Assembly (NCBI RefSeq): GCF_003025595.1
Contig: NZ_PYMI01000004.1
Span: 124,001-188,000 of the forward strand
Source of the DNA: Photobacterium ganghwense
GTDB lineage: Bacteria; Pseudomonadota; Gammaproteobacteria; Enterobacterales; Vibrionaceae
Direction of reading: 5' to 3'
Length of the DNA stretch: 64,000 nt
Shown: piece by piece, positions 37,034 through 46,706 of the stretch
Position numbering within the stretch: the first letter of the stretch is position 1
Layout of the letters: every line of letters starts with the position of its first letter
The notes under the pieces: model-generated
Told to the model about the DNA's origin: nothing
Seen by the model: the letters and a program-made list of their open reading frames with translations, nothing else
The model's database searches: none
Made by a program: the position numbers and the translations under genes

Positions 37034-37366
37034 TCAAACAGTGTGAGACGCTGTTGGATATGTACTAATGCTTACGTCAGTCCAGCCATTATCTGCAATC
37101 AGCTTTTTAGCTAATACCTTAGCTTCGCTTTGACTCTCTGACTTAACCGACACCACAAAGAAATTTTCAATGCCATCTCTCGCTACCGTCGCCGACCAAG
37201 CACTGTAGTTTTCATTCTTGGGGTTTGGGCTACAACAAGCCTCATAAAGTGCTTGCCGAATGTTTTCAGGCGTTGGCGTTCCTAACTTGCTTTCGTATTT
37301 ACTGTTCCCAGTTGGATACGCATACCAAGTCTTCGTGTTAATACAAACATTATAAGTAAACAACAT
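37034..37366 (-). CDS. Hypothetical phage-end protein
   Basis: 110 residues, starting MLFTYNVCINTKTWYAYPTG and containing VARDGIENFFVVSVKSESQSEAKVLAKKLIADNGWTDVSIS. No signal peptide, no membrane helix, no known family. AAGGAACCC lies upstream of the ATG. It has its own terminator and is separated from the spike gene by 130 bp and another hairpin, so it is a separate unit at the end of the prophage, a common place for host-fitness genes. Confidence 0.6.
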   Translation of the reverse strand: MLFTYNVCINTKTWYAYPTGNSKYESKLGTPTPENIRQALYEACCSPNPKNENYSAWSATVARDGIENFFVVSVKSESQSEAKVLAKKLIADNGWTDVSISTYPTASHTV

Positions 37367-37455
37367 TTGGGTTCCTTCTTTCTGTCATCCATTGCCAATT
37401 CAACAGACAGAATAAGTCCTTGCATGCATATGATTCAACTCCCTTACGCATAAAC

Positions 37456-37478
37456 AAGAAAGCGCCCTATTGGGCGCT
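37456..37478 (-). terminator. Terminator of the late structural operon
   Basis: AGCGCCC-TATT-GGGCGCT downstream of the spike gene on the minus strand, followed there by TTTCTTGTTT. Confidence 0.7.
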
Positions 37479-37496
37479 GTTAATGTGGAAGGCTGA

Positions 37497-38231
37497 TTAC
37501 TTGGTGATGGGGTCTAACCTGGCTTTAAGTTTGGATGCTTGAGTTCCCGGGCCTTTGATATCTGCTGATTGCTCTGGCGGTGAGGTTGGTGCTCCCGTCT
37601 CTGGGCTCTTGTGTGTGTGGCTGGAACAAGCACTGGATAGGTCACTAACCACTTGCATCAGATCGCTGACCAACTTCAACAGGTTCTCGCTATCTGAGCC
37701 AAACCAACTCTTAGGGCTGCGGTAATCCTGCGATGCTTTAGCCTTCACTTCACGCAATTCACATTGCAGTTTGGCCAGCTTGTCGGTGACATCGTAGAAG
37801 TTACCGCTCTGGTCGACGTGCTTATACACGCCTTTGCGTTGCTGGTAGCGATACTCCCCTGCTTTGATGGCCGGCAGTCTCCAGCCCAGCGGTAACACAG
37901 TGCGGATGAATGGTTTATCCGCCTGGCCAAACATCCACCCAATCTCCACAATACTGCCAATCGCAGGCGGTGCCAGCATTCCGGCAAACTCTCCGATTCC
38001 ACTCACCGGAAGCGACACGGCCTGTAGCGGCGGAGTATCTTTCAGGGTATTGCCCTGTTCATCAAGCAACTGGATATCGGCCGCATAATGGGGATAGAAG
38101 CGGTCTGATTTATCGCCTTCTTCCGGCAGCTCTGGCAGATCAACCACCTTGCCCCATTTTGGCAGATGGGCCTTGGCCGTCAGCTCGGGGAACAGGCGTA
38201 AAATGATACGCTTGAGGGAATCTACATCCAT
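37497..38231 (-). CDS. Baseplate spike / assembly protein V-like
   Basis: 244 residues. An OB-fold-type middle (LPVSGIGEFAGMLAPPAIGSIVEIGWMFGQADKPFIRTVLP) is followed by a coiled region and the tip motif SSHTHKSPETGAPTSPPEQ. In P2 V and related spikes a His-x-His motif of this kind binds iron at the apex; here HTH lies near residue 208. It forms the membrane-piercing tip of the tail. It is the last gene of the late operon and overlaps the hub-like gene by 10 bp. Confidence 0.82.
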   Translation of the reverse strand: MDVDSLKRIILRLFPELTAKAHLPKWGKVVDLPELPEEGDKSDRFYPHYAADIQLLDEQGNTLKDTPPLQAVSLPVSGIGEFAGMLAPPAIGSIVEIGWMFGQADKPFIRTVLPLGWRLPAIKAGEYRYQQRKGVYKHVDQSGNFYDVTDKLAKLQCELREVKAKASQDYRSPKSWFGSDSENLLKLVSDLMQVVSDLSSACSSHTHKSPETGAPTSPPEQSADIKGPGTQASKLKARLDPITK

Positions 38232-38908
38232 GTCAGTTTGCTCTCCGTGCCGGAAAACTCAACGGCTTTAAGTCGGATACCGTTCACTAGCGCGCCCGGT
38301 TTAAGTTTCGGGATACAAGGAACGGTCACTGTTTTATTGGCGGTGTGTCCGGTCATGAATTCATTAGGCAGCGTGGTTGGCTTATCGCCCCAGTAGGAAT
38401 CCTTCCAACTGCCTACATACACCTGGCCATTGCCCTGCTGCTGCCAAAACAAGTCTGGTATGTTGAAGGCTTGTGCCAGCTCATCCATCACCCGGTAACC
38501 ATTACCGTCACTGTAGAAACAAGGAATTGCGGTTTTGCTGTAGGCCCGCTCTGGTACCACAAACTGCAGGCCAGTCTTGGCGGTCACATAGCTCAGCAGC
38601 TGCATCAGGGTCGGGTGGCGGATCACAACAGGCAGCGGGTGGTATAGTACGGCGGCCAGCTCACGGCAGAACAGTTTGGAATATCCCTTTTCAGCCGGCA
38701 GCACCCGTTCAATAAAACCGGTGAACACCCGGCTTACTCTATCCCCCCAACCGAGGTCGACGGCCACTACGCTGTTTTTGTCTGGGGTAGTTTTAACCGT
38801 CAGCTGCGCCCTGCCCGGCGTGTTGATATCAAAGACCAGGCGATGGTCGCTGACGGGCACTTTCTGCGCCCCGATATACATTTGGATTGTGAAGCGGGAA
38901 TTGTTCAT
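38222..38908 (-). CDS. Tail hub-like protein (D-like role)
   Basis: 228 residues. TPGRAQLTVKTTPDKNSVVAVDLGWGDRVSRVFTGFIERVLPAEKGYSKLFCREL matches the beta-rich start of phage hub proteins (gpD/gp27-like), and MLQ-type DVF segments follow. The start at 38908 gives an ATGA overlap with the upstream gene. Its place between the baseplate protein and the spike supports a hub role, which is an inference. Confidence 0.65.
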   Translation of the reverse strand: MNNSRFTIQMYIGAQKVPVSDHRLVFDINTPGRAQLTVKTTPDKNSVVAVDLGWGDRVSRVFTGFIERVLPAEKGYSKLFCRELAAVLYHPLPVVIRHPTLMQLLSYVTAKTGLQFVVPERAYSKTAIPCFYSDGNGYRVMDELAQAFNIPDLFWQQQGNGQVYVGSWKDSYWGDKPTTLPNEFMTGHTANKTVTVPCIPKLKPGALVNGIRLKAVEFSGTESKLTWM

Positions 38909-39483
38909 GCCAGCCAATTATCAAAATCCTTCAGTGTCTTTTGCCAGCCGGTCAGCTCAACTTCCGTCCCCGGTGGGACATTCGGCTGCTCAGCCGATGC
39001 CGTCACCGGTGTGGTAATACCCTGCGCTTGTTGCTGGGCGGCAGGTTTATCCGGCTGGCGCTGTTCAACCCGCTCTGGCACCGACAAGTGCTCGACCAAC
39101 TCAAAGGACACAGACCACTGGCGCAGGGAATCCTGCTCATCGGCTCGTATCGCCCCCTGAAACTTGACCTGTCTGATTTTGAGGGTTTCCGCTGTCCGGT
39201 TGCTGATGCGGTAAACATGGCGGGCACCGTTGTCCTGCTGCTCAGCCAAAGTGAAAATCCGGCTCAGCAAGCCCGCGCTGCTGAACGGCACCACACCGGA
39301 GACAGCCAGGGTTTTCCCTTTGCTGCCAGTTTCCGCCTGGTCTGTCGCCGAGGTCTGGCCGGACATATCTTTTCCGGCCAGTTGCTGACGCACGCTGATG
39401 CGCAGGTTTTTGAGTAGGAGTTGAGTGCCGTCGAGAGTGAGCATTGTTTTCTCATCTTCAAGAAACATCTTCAAATCGTTCAT
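38905..39483 (-). CDS. Baseplate complex protein
   Basis: 192 residues. LLLKNLRISVRQQLAGKDMSGQTS, then KGKTLAVSGVVPFSSAGLLSRIFTLAEQQ and RHVYRISNRTAETLKIRQVKFQGAI, with a Pro/Gln-rich C-terminal linker and ending FDNWLA. The first part resembles the U-like or tail-terminator-associated baseplate proteins of K139-type phages, where I recall the label 'baseplate complex protein'. It overlaps the tail fibre stop and the hub start. Confidence 0.65.
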   Translation of the reverse strand: MNDLKMFLEDEKTMLTLDGTQLLLKNLRISVRQQLAGKDMSGQTSATDQAETGSKGKTLAVSGVVPFSSAGLLSRIFTLAEQQDNGARHVYRISNRTAETLKIRQVKFQGAIRADEQDSLRQWSVSFELVEHLSVPERVEQRQPDKPAAQQQAQGITTPVTASAEQPNVPPGTEVELTGWQKTLKDFDNWLA

Positions 39484-42400
39484 TCACTTGAACATATCCA
39501 TGAAATAAATCGATGGGACTTACAAAATCATACGTGGCGCCTTTTTCCACCAATGTTCCTTTTGAGCTTAAACATTTTGTCGGAATATATTGGGTAGCTG
39601 TTTTTACTATTGTACAATCACGTAGATGATGGTGAGAAAAGTCTGCATTACCAGACGTTCGGCTTGGTAATGGTATGATCTGTGACCCATAAAACCATGC
39701 CTCGCCTTCTGAAACTAAACCTCCAGAATTGGCGTCATATGATATGCATGACCCGCCGTGAACTTCTATAAGATGGTCAACAGTAACTTCCACGTCAAAC
39801 ATTGTGCAATCTGTAATAATTACCCTTAATTTGATTTTGTCTGAATTAATGTTTCTATCATCGGGTATCGGATCATACTGAATTAACGTTTCTGCCCCTG
39901 GTATACCATCATCATGAAACGGATTTCGATTAGCATTAAAAATTCTCGATATACACCAAACTGAATTATGAGCACCGGATAGAACCGATGCAGATTCAAC
40001 CGGCATTTTTACATGCTTATCATTAGGTCCATTGACCGCTGATATATATGCATTTGCATTTTCCTTTGAATAATTAACGTTATCGACAACAATTCGTGCT
40101 GGTAGTCTAACGCCAGTAGTAATAGCGTATTTATTGTAATCGACACAGACCACACCGAACTCATGGCGATTTAAATGGCTGTCTGGTGCATTGATGACAA
40201 CATTATGAATGTTAATGTTTCTCCCCCATTCAGTTATTTGTTGAGCGCCATAATCACCACTGGAAACAAAATCAACAATTTTGATTTTGTCCGTGACTGG
40301 CATTTTAGAATCTATAACCAGTGTCAACCCATCAATGTCAATATTACCACGCCATTCAGCGCCATAATCTGGACGGAACTGAACTACAGATTTATACCCA
40401 TACTGAGAAGCATTAAGCTTGGTTGACTTACCAAAAAATCTAGAACAGTTCTTTAATTTTAAATAACCACCACCACTACCGACCATTACTCCCCATTCCT
40501 TGAAGTGAGTATCCTCTGCATAAAAGTCCCACAGGCCAAAATGACAGTCGATACGGTTTATTTTTGATGATTTTAATGACAGCCCATTAATATTATTAAA
40601 CCCAGAAAAACCCCAGCCACAATAACCATTAATGTTTTCCATTTGAAGGTCAACAATACCGTTGCCACTTAAACCATACGTCCCTTCCGTACCTTCCAAT
40701 CTTGTTGGTGCTTCTCCATTAACATTAATCAGACGAATATCCGCTGCATGAGTAATTTTCATCGTAGCTCGAATATTTAGCTCATCTGACTGAGTTTTAT
40801 CTTTAAAACCAATCAATTCCCAAATCGTGTTATTTCTTGCTATATCAAGAAACACATGGCTCGGGCTTCTGTTTAAGTCAATAAACCCACCCTTGATTGT
40901 GATATAGCTTTCCTCTAAGTTTCTATATTTTACTGACAGGCTTGTTGCTCCGGAATAATCAAATCTAAGCGGCTTATTCAACTCTCCGTTCTTAACAACA
41001 CGATTAGGTTCTTTCTTGTAAATAAACGTCGTGCTTTCAGGTTTTCTTTTTATATGCTCAAGATCGGACTCAATGAACACATAAGCATTGTGTAACGATG
41101 AGAGGCTAGCAACATGACTAGATGTTTCATAAAAATCAGCATGATTGAGCACGCCCTGAAAATCAGAGAGAGGATTACCTTCAGCACGGAACAAAACCGG
41201 AAAATCCCATGTCGCAGGACGGCCAACATCTTCATGTATGACAAACTCTGTCATTCCCCAATCAACATTGGTATTGATGACTGCCAAATAACTATCATCA
41301 ATTAACGCGATCCCATCTTCATTGACAACTGGAAGTTTCTTTAAGTTCGCACAATCATGACAATCTTTAATTTGACGCATAACGGTCGATTGACCATCTA
41401 GAACAGCTCCAAATTGCCGATAGTTTAATGGGCTGCTAATTATCTCAAATTCACGCCCGTTAGCATCATAAACCAACCCAATATTTAGGTAGCTCTTACC
41501 TGCCTCATTCACTATCTCGTTACCAGTAAAGGCAAATTCTGCATTGCCCTTATCACCTGGCATATAAAAACCACGTGTTACGATATGACCGCAGTTCATT
41601 GGCTGTTTAGAGATACTAACAAAACTAGATGTAACTTTCGTTGTTGCTTCTTGCCCACCCTCAGGCCGCAAATCCGCCACCGTTCCATCCGCCATCACCT
41701 GCGCGATTTTCACCACGTAGTGAGGCAGCCCCTGAGCGTCCAGGTAGTCGTCTTTCTCATCGGCAGATACAACAAAATTGAATGTTGTTACCCACTCACC
41801 GGTTGGGGTGCCTTCGCGATACGCATCGATATAAATGAATGACGGCTTGACCGGCACCTGCAGGAAGCGCTCAAACTCAAGCGTGACACGGTGACCGGAT
41901 ACATAGCCTGCGCCCGGCGCTACCTTAAAAGCCGTCGACTGTGGAGTTACCAGGAAACCGTCCTCAATAAACCAGTCCTTGCCGTTCTGGTCGACAATGG
42001 CCTGCGCCGAATCACTGTCCATCTTCTTCATTCGTGGGTCGGCGTTGTACTGCCAGCTGGATGCATCCACCGTGATATTGGTGATGTCAGCCACACCGGT
42101 GTACTGCAGCACCTGCGAACGAACCAGTGTGTTTCCGGCAACCCCCGGCTGATCGGCAGTCTTCGGAGTACGCTGTGGATAATGGATGGTGACCAGCACA
42201 TCATGTTCGCTGCAGTACAACCCTGACCAGTTGAAGTGAAACGGGCCAACATCGCTGGCCAGCGTGGACGAGTAGATCACCGAGTTGGGATTCAGGCGGC
42301 CTTTCTCATGGATGATTGACTCATGCACCACATAGTCGGTCGGCACTCCGTCTTCGCGCTGCGGGAAATCAGGGCGCTCCGGCACATCTGCGAAAACATA

Positions 42401-42496
42401 CTTATCAATCACCAGCTCTTTTTCTTCAGCAGCCAGGCGCGCCAGCAGCTCTTCACCCGCTTTGGTCAGGATCTGGACAGAGGTTGTATTGGTCAT
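39458..42496 (-). CDS. Tail fibre protein
   Basis: 1012 residues. The N-terminal third starts MTNTTSVQILTKAGEELLARLAAEE and has the tail-collar fibre domain (DUF3751-like, YVFADVPERPDFPQ...FHFNWSGLYCSEHDVLVTI) that joins the baseplate. The C-terminal two thirds (about 290-1012) has no phage-wide similarity that I recognise and looks like a beta-helix with VxIxN-type repeats, probably the receptor-binding part. Base composition drops from balanced to clearly AT-rich near 41640, so the tip was probably acquired separately. No fibre-assembly chaperone gene follows. The start overlaps the I-like gene by ATGA. Confidence 0.85.
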   Translation of the reverse strand: MTNTTSVQILTKAGEELLARLAAEEKELVIDKYVFADVPERPDFPQREDGVPTDYVVHESIIHEKGRLNPNSVIYSSTLASDVGPFHFNWSGLYCSEHDVLVTIHYPQRTPKTADQPGVAGNTLVRSQVLQYTGVADITNITVDASSWQYNADPRMKKMDSDSAQAIVDQNGKDWFIEDGFLVTPQSTAFKVAPGAGYVSGHRVTLEFERFLQVPVKPSFIYIDAYREGTPTGEWVTTFNFVVSADEKDDYLDAQGLPHYVVKIAQVMADGTVADLRPEGGQEATTKVTSSFVSISKQPMNCGHIVTRGFYMPGDKGNAEFAFTGNEIVNEAGKSYLNIGLVYDANGREFEIISSPLNYRQFGAVLDGQSTVMRQIKDCHDCANLKKLPVVNEDGIALIDDSYLAVINTNVDWGMTEFVIHEDVGRPATWDFPVLFRAEGNPLSDFQGVLNHADFYETSSHVASLSSLHNAYVFIESDLEHIKRKPESTTFIYKKEPNRVVKNGELNKPLRFDYSGATSLSVKYRNLEESYITIKGGFIDLNRSPSHVFLDIARNNTIWELIGFKDKTQSDELNIRATMKITHAADIRLINVNGEAPTRLEGTEGTYGLSGNGIVDLQMENINGYCGWGFSGFNNINGLSLKSSKINRIDCHFGLWDFYAEDTHFKEWGVMVGSGGGYLKLKNCSRFFGKSTKLNASQYGYKSVVQFRPDYGAEWRGNIDIDGLTLVIDSKMPVTDKIKIVDFVSSGDYGAQQITEWGRNINIHNVVINAPDSHLNRHEFGVVCVDYNKYAITTGVRLPARIVVDNVNYSKENANAYISAVNGPNDKHVKMPVESASVLSGAHNSVWCISRIFNANRNPFHDDGIPGAETLIQYDPIPDDRNINSDKIKLRVIITDCTMFDVEVTVDHLIEVHGGSCISYDANSGGLVSEGEAWFYGSQIIPLPSRTSGNADFSHHHLRDCTIVKTATQYIPTKCLSSKGTLVEKGATYDFVSPIDLFHGYVQVNERFEDVS

Positions 42497-43113
42497 GCGG
42501 TTTCCTTCATCGGGTGTGTGATCACCACACACTCTAATTCCATGTCAATGTTCTGCAGACTGGGCAGCAGTGCCACTTCCATTGGCTGGGTCACTGTGGC
42601 CATGTCATATTCAGCTTCAAAGGTCTGCGGTCTGGCCTGCAATGGCAGGTCGATATAAGTGGTGTACTGATAGCGCCGACAGGTACGGCCATACTGCTGA
42701 ATCACGGTATCGAGCAATTGGGGTACTTCGGTCAGGTCGCCGTCCTGAATTTTCAGGCTAATCACATCCCAGTCGACGTGGCTAAGCCGTTCGTCCTGGG
42801 TAATATGCGGATAGCCCAGCTTGGAAAACATGTCTTCCCAGCCCGCGATACTGCCGCCATCGCGGGCAAAGCTGTAGGCATGGGCCACCCGGATACGAAA
42901 CAGCGCTTCCGGCTCCTGCCCCAACCGGCTGACATCACGCTGCCACGCCATCAGTTCAACCAGGCCTATGGGGGCCGTCAGCGGGTCATGCTGCTGCAGC
43001 GGCATCTTGAGTGCGGCTTCAACATGACCCCAGTAGTGCTGCAGGGCTCGGGCGAACTTGGTCAGCTCGCCCCGTCCCATCCACCACTTGAACCTAATCT
43101 CAGGAAGCTGCAA
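42493..43113 (-). CDS. Phage tail protein I-like baseplate wedge component
   Basis: 206 residues. It starts MQLPEIRFKWWMGRGELTKFARALQHYWGHVEAALKMPLQQHDP and continues with LLDTVIQQYGRTCRRYQYTTYIDLPLQA. Size and place between the J-like protein and the fibre match P2 I, which links the baseplate to the fibre. It overlaps J by 14 bp. Confidence 0.78.
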   Translation of the reverse strand: MQLPEIRFKWWMGRGELTKFARALQHYWGHVEAALKMPLQQHDPLTAPIGLVELMAWQRDVSRLGQEPEALFRIRVAHAYSFARDGGSIAGWEDMFSKLGYPHITQDERLSHVDWDVISLKIQDGDLTEVPQLLDTVIQQYGRTCRRYQYTTYIDLPLQARPQTFEAEYDMATVTQPMEVALLPSLQNIDMELECVVITHPMKETA

Positions 43114-44287
43114 GGGCGACCTCCAGATTTCGCAGGCGCGGGATGGTCAGGTTGTTCACGATATCCGGCTGACCAAACTCCAGTGACGCAACCCCCGGAA
43201 ACTGGTCATGCAGCTCCTGCCCCAGCCGGGAGAAACTGAACCGTGCAATCGGGTTTGTCCGGGTCGGGCTGTAATCGGTGTTCTCGCGAAAGGCCGCCCG
43301 GATAAAGTGCTCGACCTGACTCACCAGCGTGTCACGCTCTTCCAGTGTCAGTGTCAGCGCTGGCCACACTTGTACCGAGACATCCTGCTCAACCCCCGGC
43401 ATCGCCATCACCTTCAGGTCATCGCCATGGCCATGCTGGCCGTTGTCACGAATATGGTTGTTGAGCATCTCTATCATTTCAGCGGCTGGCTCACCGGTAT
43501 CCAGCAAAATCAACGCATTCGCCGTACCCGGCCCTCGCGGAGCGTTATGCTCGAAATGGATGTTGTCATTCTGGATGCCAGCCTTTTCCATCAACAGCGA
43601 ACGGTACGCCGCATCAATGTGCCACTTGGCCACGGCTGACCACTGATTTCGCACCCGCAGTCGCAGGTCATCGTCACTTTCCTTATCTGCCCCGGCTTCC
43701 GTCAGCCAGTCGTCCGTATTGGTCGCAGCAGCAATACCGGGGATCGCCTGTGGCAAAATATGGTAATAGCCGCCGCCAAGGTTATAGGCCGCTCCGGCTT
43801 CTTCCGCTTCCACGGTGGCCACCACGCTGGTTTCGTCTTCGGGCAACGTGGTGTCTTCCGTTACCCGCACCCGGTAGATATGGCCATTGATAGCCTCGGT
43901 TTGCACCCAGGTATCTTTAGGGATAATCAGTGCTGGGCCCTTCACTGCCGAGCGTTGAAAGGCCACCTGACCTTTCGCCTTGCTGTGCGGCTTCCGGTCG
44001 ACCCGACAGGCCCACGCCAGCAAGTCCAAATAATGGTCTTGGGCGGTCGCAAGAAACATGTTCGGCAAGATATGCTTGACCAGCAGGATGTTGATGAGCC
44101 AGGTGGTGCAGTTGATCACGGCCGCTTCAATCATTCGCCAGAACGGGGAGAATCGGCTGTCGTTGTTGATAACAGAGCCTGCTTTCTCCATTTCGGCTTT
44201 GAGCACGGCTTTCCAGCTCTCTTTGTCCGTTGGAATGCCAGCGTCTTTAACAATCTGCTCGTAATCAGGTTGGGGGATATCAGCCAC
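43100..44287 (-). CDS. Baseplate assembly protein J-like
   Basis: 395 residues. GTDWLTEAGADKESDDDLRLRVRNQWSAVAKWHIDAAYRS-type sequence is the hallmark of baseplate J (gp47-like): TNTDDWLTEAGADKESDDDLRLRV near residue 190, then ALILLDTGEPAAEM. It forms the baseplate periphery. The start is GTG at 44287, overlapping the DUF2590 stop by 8 bp with GGAG seven bases upstream; the longer frame is shadow sequence. Confidence 0.9.
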   Translation of the reverse strand: MADIPQPDYEQIVKDAGIPTDKESWKAVLKAEMEKAGSVINNDSRFSPFWRMIEAAVINCTTWLINILLVKHILPNMFLATAQDHYLDLLAWACRVDRKPHSKAKGQVAFQRSAVKGPALIIPKDTWVQTEAINGHIYRVRVTEDTTLPEDETSVVATVEAEEAGAAYNLGGGYYHILPQAIPGIAAATNTDDWLTEAGADKESDDDLRLRVRNQWSAVAKWHIDAAYRSLLMEKAGIQNDNIHFEHNAPRGPGTANALILLDTGEPAAEMIEMLNNHIRDNGQHGHGDDLKVMAMPGVEQDVSVQVWPALTLTLEERDTLVSQVEHFIRAAFRENTDYSPTRTNPIARFSFSRLGQELHDQFPGVASLEFGQPDIVNNLTIPRLRNLEVALAAS

Positions 44288-44615
44288 GGCTTTGCTCCAC
44301 ATCGACAAACAACGACAGTTCGCCAAAATCCAGGGTGGCGGCGAACACATAAATCACCCCTTCGGTCTGCTCTTCCAGTCGCACCGTACCTGGCACCAGC
44401 CGGACATCTTCCTCAACCAGCAGCTCCAGCTTCATGCTCAGGTCAGCCCGTTTACTCCGGCTGCGCTCGGCCACCATCTCCACGGCCAGCCCGCTTTCAA
44501 TAATGGCGTGCTTAATGTCCTGGGCGATCACCGCCCGGTCCTGAATCAGCACAGGGTTACGCCCGGCATCCAGCACCACATCACCGTTTTCAATCAGGAT
44601 GTCTTGATACTTCAT
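44280..44615 (-). CDS. DUF2590 family, W/gp25-like baseplate protein
   Basis: 111 residues: DILIENGDVVLDAGRNPVLIQDRAVIAQDIKHAIIESGLAVEMVAERS, the pattern of gp25-like proteins that close the inner baseplate. It fills the position of P2 W next to J. It overlaps the tape-measure stop (ATGA). Confidence 0.8.
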   Translation of the reverse strand: MKYQDILIENGDVVLDAGRNPVLIQDRAVIAQDIKHAIIESGLAVEMVAERSRSKRADLSMKLELLVEEDVRLVPGTVRLEEQTEGVIYVFAATLDFGELSLFVDVEQSRG

Positions 44616-46507
44616 CCGGCGAACATCTCCATTTCGTTGGCAAAGTCCTGCGGGCTGTTCATCTGTTGGGCGTAGATACTCACGCCGCCGTAGTTCGTTG
44701 AGCTGGTCTGGTAGCTGGCTATACTGCGCGCCGCCCCACCTGGGGGGATTGTTGATCTCGGCAGTGCCTGCTGCACAGCGGCCGACTTGACTTCCGTCTC
44801 ATCACCACCGAATCCCGGCAACCATTCCATCACGCCTTTGGCCATGTCCCACAGGCCAGACAGCTGTTCGGTAATCCAGCCAAACACTGAACCAAACACA
44901 TTGCGCAGGCTGTCAGCTACTGCAAACAGGCCATCAAATCCAGAGGTGTCAGTGAAACCACTCATCACCCACTGCCAGCCCCCTTTCACGATATTGAACG
45001 CCGCCACGAAAGGCGCGGAAAACAAGGTTACTGCGCCTGCCAAAATCTGGAACCAGGTGGTGTCGCCAAAGCTGGCTTTGAGATCGTCCCAGTAGTAAAT
45101 CAGCGCACCGACCGATACCACTGCGGCAGTGATAGCCGCCACCATGAGAAATACCGGGTTAGCCAACAGCGCCATACTGAACTTCACCACGGCAAACGCG
45201 GCCGTCGTGAATCCCTTCGTGAGCATCCAGACCGCTCCGCTGGCACCTTTGATGAGCCCGACACCCAGTGACAGCGTGGTCCACGCCATTTGCATGGCGC
45301 CGGACAGCATGGTGATCACGCCGCCGGCAGCAACCAGGCCAAAGAACCCGATTGTCGCGTAGCCGATATAACGGGTGATATTGGGGAACAACTTCGTCCA
45401 GAGCAGGATTTCTTTGGCACCATCGGCAAACATCTGAACGACTGGCAGCACAACTGGCAGCAGAGCCTGACCAAAGGCGGCTTTAACCGCAAACACCCCT
45501 TGCTCTAACCGCTCCCACTGGTCAGTCATGGTTCCGGCCATTTGCTCGGCCACGTCCAGTCCTTTGACTTGGCCCAGGGTTTCAATCGAGTCAGCCAGCC
45601 CTTCGGTGTTTTGCATCAGCAACTGCACCATGGCGACGGCTTCCTGCGTACCAAAGGCTTTTGACAGCTCCGCCGCCTCCGCAACGGAAATGGTTTCACC
45701 GTACCGACCCTTGATGTTGCGCAGGATGTCGACAATCGGCAGCATTTGCCCTTGCGCATCGGTGAACCGCATATTCAGAGCGTCCTGTGCCTTAGCCGCA
45801 CCGGCCAGAAATGCCCGGTATTTGGTCCCGGCTTCACTGCCTGACATGGTTGCCTGCAAGGTACCGAGAATCGCCATCTGCTCTGTCATGCCCACCCCAA
45901 CGGAAGTGGCAGAAGCCCCCACAGAGGTGAAGGCCGCCGACATCTGATCACCGGTGGTTTTGAACATCTGCACGGCTTTAGCGGTTTGCCCACCCAGCAT
46001 GTTGACCCAGTTCGCCTTCCCCATGCCGTGGGCGGCATTCTGAAAAATCCCATACATGGTGCCGACATAGTTGGTAATTGTGCCGGTATCAGCTTTTGTT
46101 GCCGCCGCCAGTACCCCCGACGCCTTGGTAAACTCGGCCAGCTCGTTACCCGCCAAACCGGCAATCGCGGATTGGATATCGTAAGAGGCTGCCACAAACT
46201 CGGTGGCCGACTTGCCGTACTCGACAGAGAACCGCAGGGCCGTGTCGCTCAGTTGCTGCAACTGTGCATCCGCCACGCCTAACGACTTCACCTCACCCAG
46301 CACCCGGTCCATTTCAATGGCTGGCATCAGCGCAGCCTGCAGGGCGAACCCTGCACCAGCCACGCCTGCAGCCCCTGCCACCATGGTGTGGGTACCGTCG
46401 CGATAGGTTCGGGTCATATCACCGAACTGCCGCTGGATATCGCCAAGCGGTTTGCTGATTTGGTCAATCAGACCAACGGTAAATCGCAGCGGTTCAGGTA
46501 GGCTCAT
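44612..46507 (-). CDS. Tail tape-measure protein
   Basis: 631 residues with the TP901-type tape-measure core: AQLQQLSDTALRFSVEYGKSATEFVAASYDIQSAIAGL and FKTTGDQMSAAFTSVGASATSVGVGMTEQMAILGTLQATMSG. Several hydrophobic segments are grouped at about 370-480 (GYATIGFFGLVAAGGVITML, FLMVAAITAAVVSVGALIYYW). Such proteins set tail length and enter the host membrane during DNA delivery. It follows the frameshift product of the chaperone gene, as in other tailed phages. Confidence 0.93.
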   Translation of the reverse strand: MSLPEPLRFTVGLIDQISKPLGDIQRQFGDMTRTYRDGTHTMVAGAAGVAGAGFALQAALMPAIEMDRVLGEVKSLGVADAQLQQLSDTALRFSVEYGKSATEFVAASYDIQSAIAGLAGNELAEFTKASGVLAAATKADTGTITNYVGTMYGIFQNAAHGMGKANWVNMLGGQTAKAVQMFKTTGDQMSAAFTSVGASATSVGVGMTEQMAILGTLQATMSGSEAGTKYRAFLAGAAKAQDALNMRFTDAQGQMLPIVDILRNIKGRYGETISVAEAAELSKAFGTQEAVAMVQLLMQNTEGLADSIETLGQVKGLDVAEQMAGTMTDQWERLEQGVFAVKAAFGQALLPVVLPVVQMFADGAKEILLWTKLFPNITRYIGYATIGFFGLVAAGGVITMLSGAMQMAWTTLSLGVGLIKGASGAVWMLTKGFTTAAFAVVKFSMALLANPVFLMVAAITAAVVSVGALIYYWDDLKASFGDTTWFQILAGAVTLFSAPFVAAFNIVKGGWQWVMSGFTDTSGFDGLFAVADSLRNVFGSVFGWITEQLSGLWDMAKGVMEWLPGFGGDETEVKSAAVQQALPRSTIPPGGAARSIASYQTSSTNYGGVSIYAQQMNSPQDFANEMEMFAG

Positions 46508-46521
46508 GGGTCATACATCCT

Positions 46522-46665
46522 TTATGGGCTGAATGCTTTGGCGACACCATTGGCTGTCTCCATTCGCATGTTTTCCCAGTAGTTCTTCTCTAACCAGACA
46601 GCCCTTGCCAGGTTGGCTTCGGTATCTTGCTCACCCGGCAACCACTTTCTGCGCCAGGCGAGCAT
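46522..46665 (-). CDS. DUF6890-like small ORF / -1 frameshift extension of the chaperone
   Basis: The frame from 46710 to the TAA at 46522 is open and lies in -1 relative to the chaperone gene. It encodes 62 residues, the last 47 starting at an ATG (MLAWRRKWLPGEQDTEAN...ending AKAFSP). I recall small DUF6890 proteins of this type annotated alone. There is no good ribosome-binding site before that ATG. The junction carries A-AAA-AAA immediately before the chaperone stop, so it is more likely produced as a fusion (see the frameshift site). Confidence 0.7.
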   Translation of the reverse strand: MLAWRRKWLPGEQDTEANLARAVWLEKNYWENMRMETANGVAKAFSP

Positions 46666-46706
46666 TTTGCTCAGGTCACTTAGTTCTATGGCCGTGACAA
46701 GGTCAT

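Noticed and set aside
37745-38002. Antisense and alternative-frame ORFs throughout the GC-rich phage structural genes
   Set aside because: They lie fully inside genes with clear protein families and follow from base composition.
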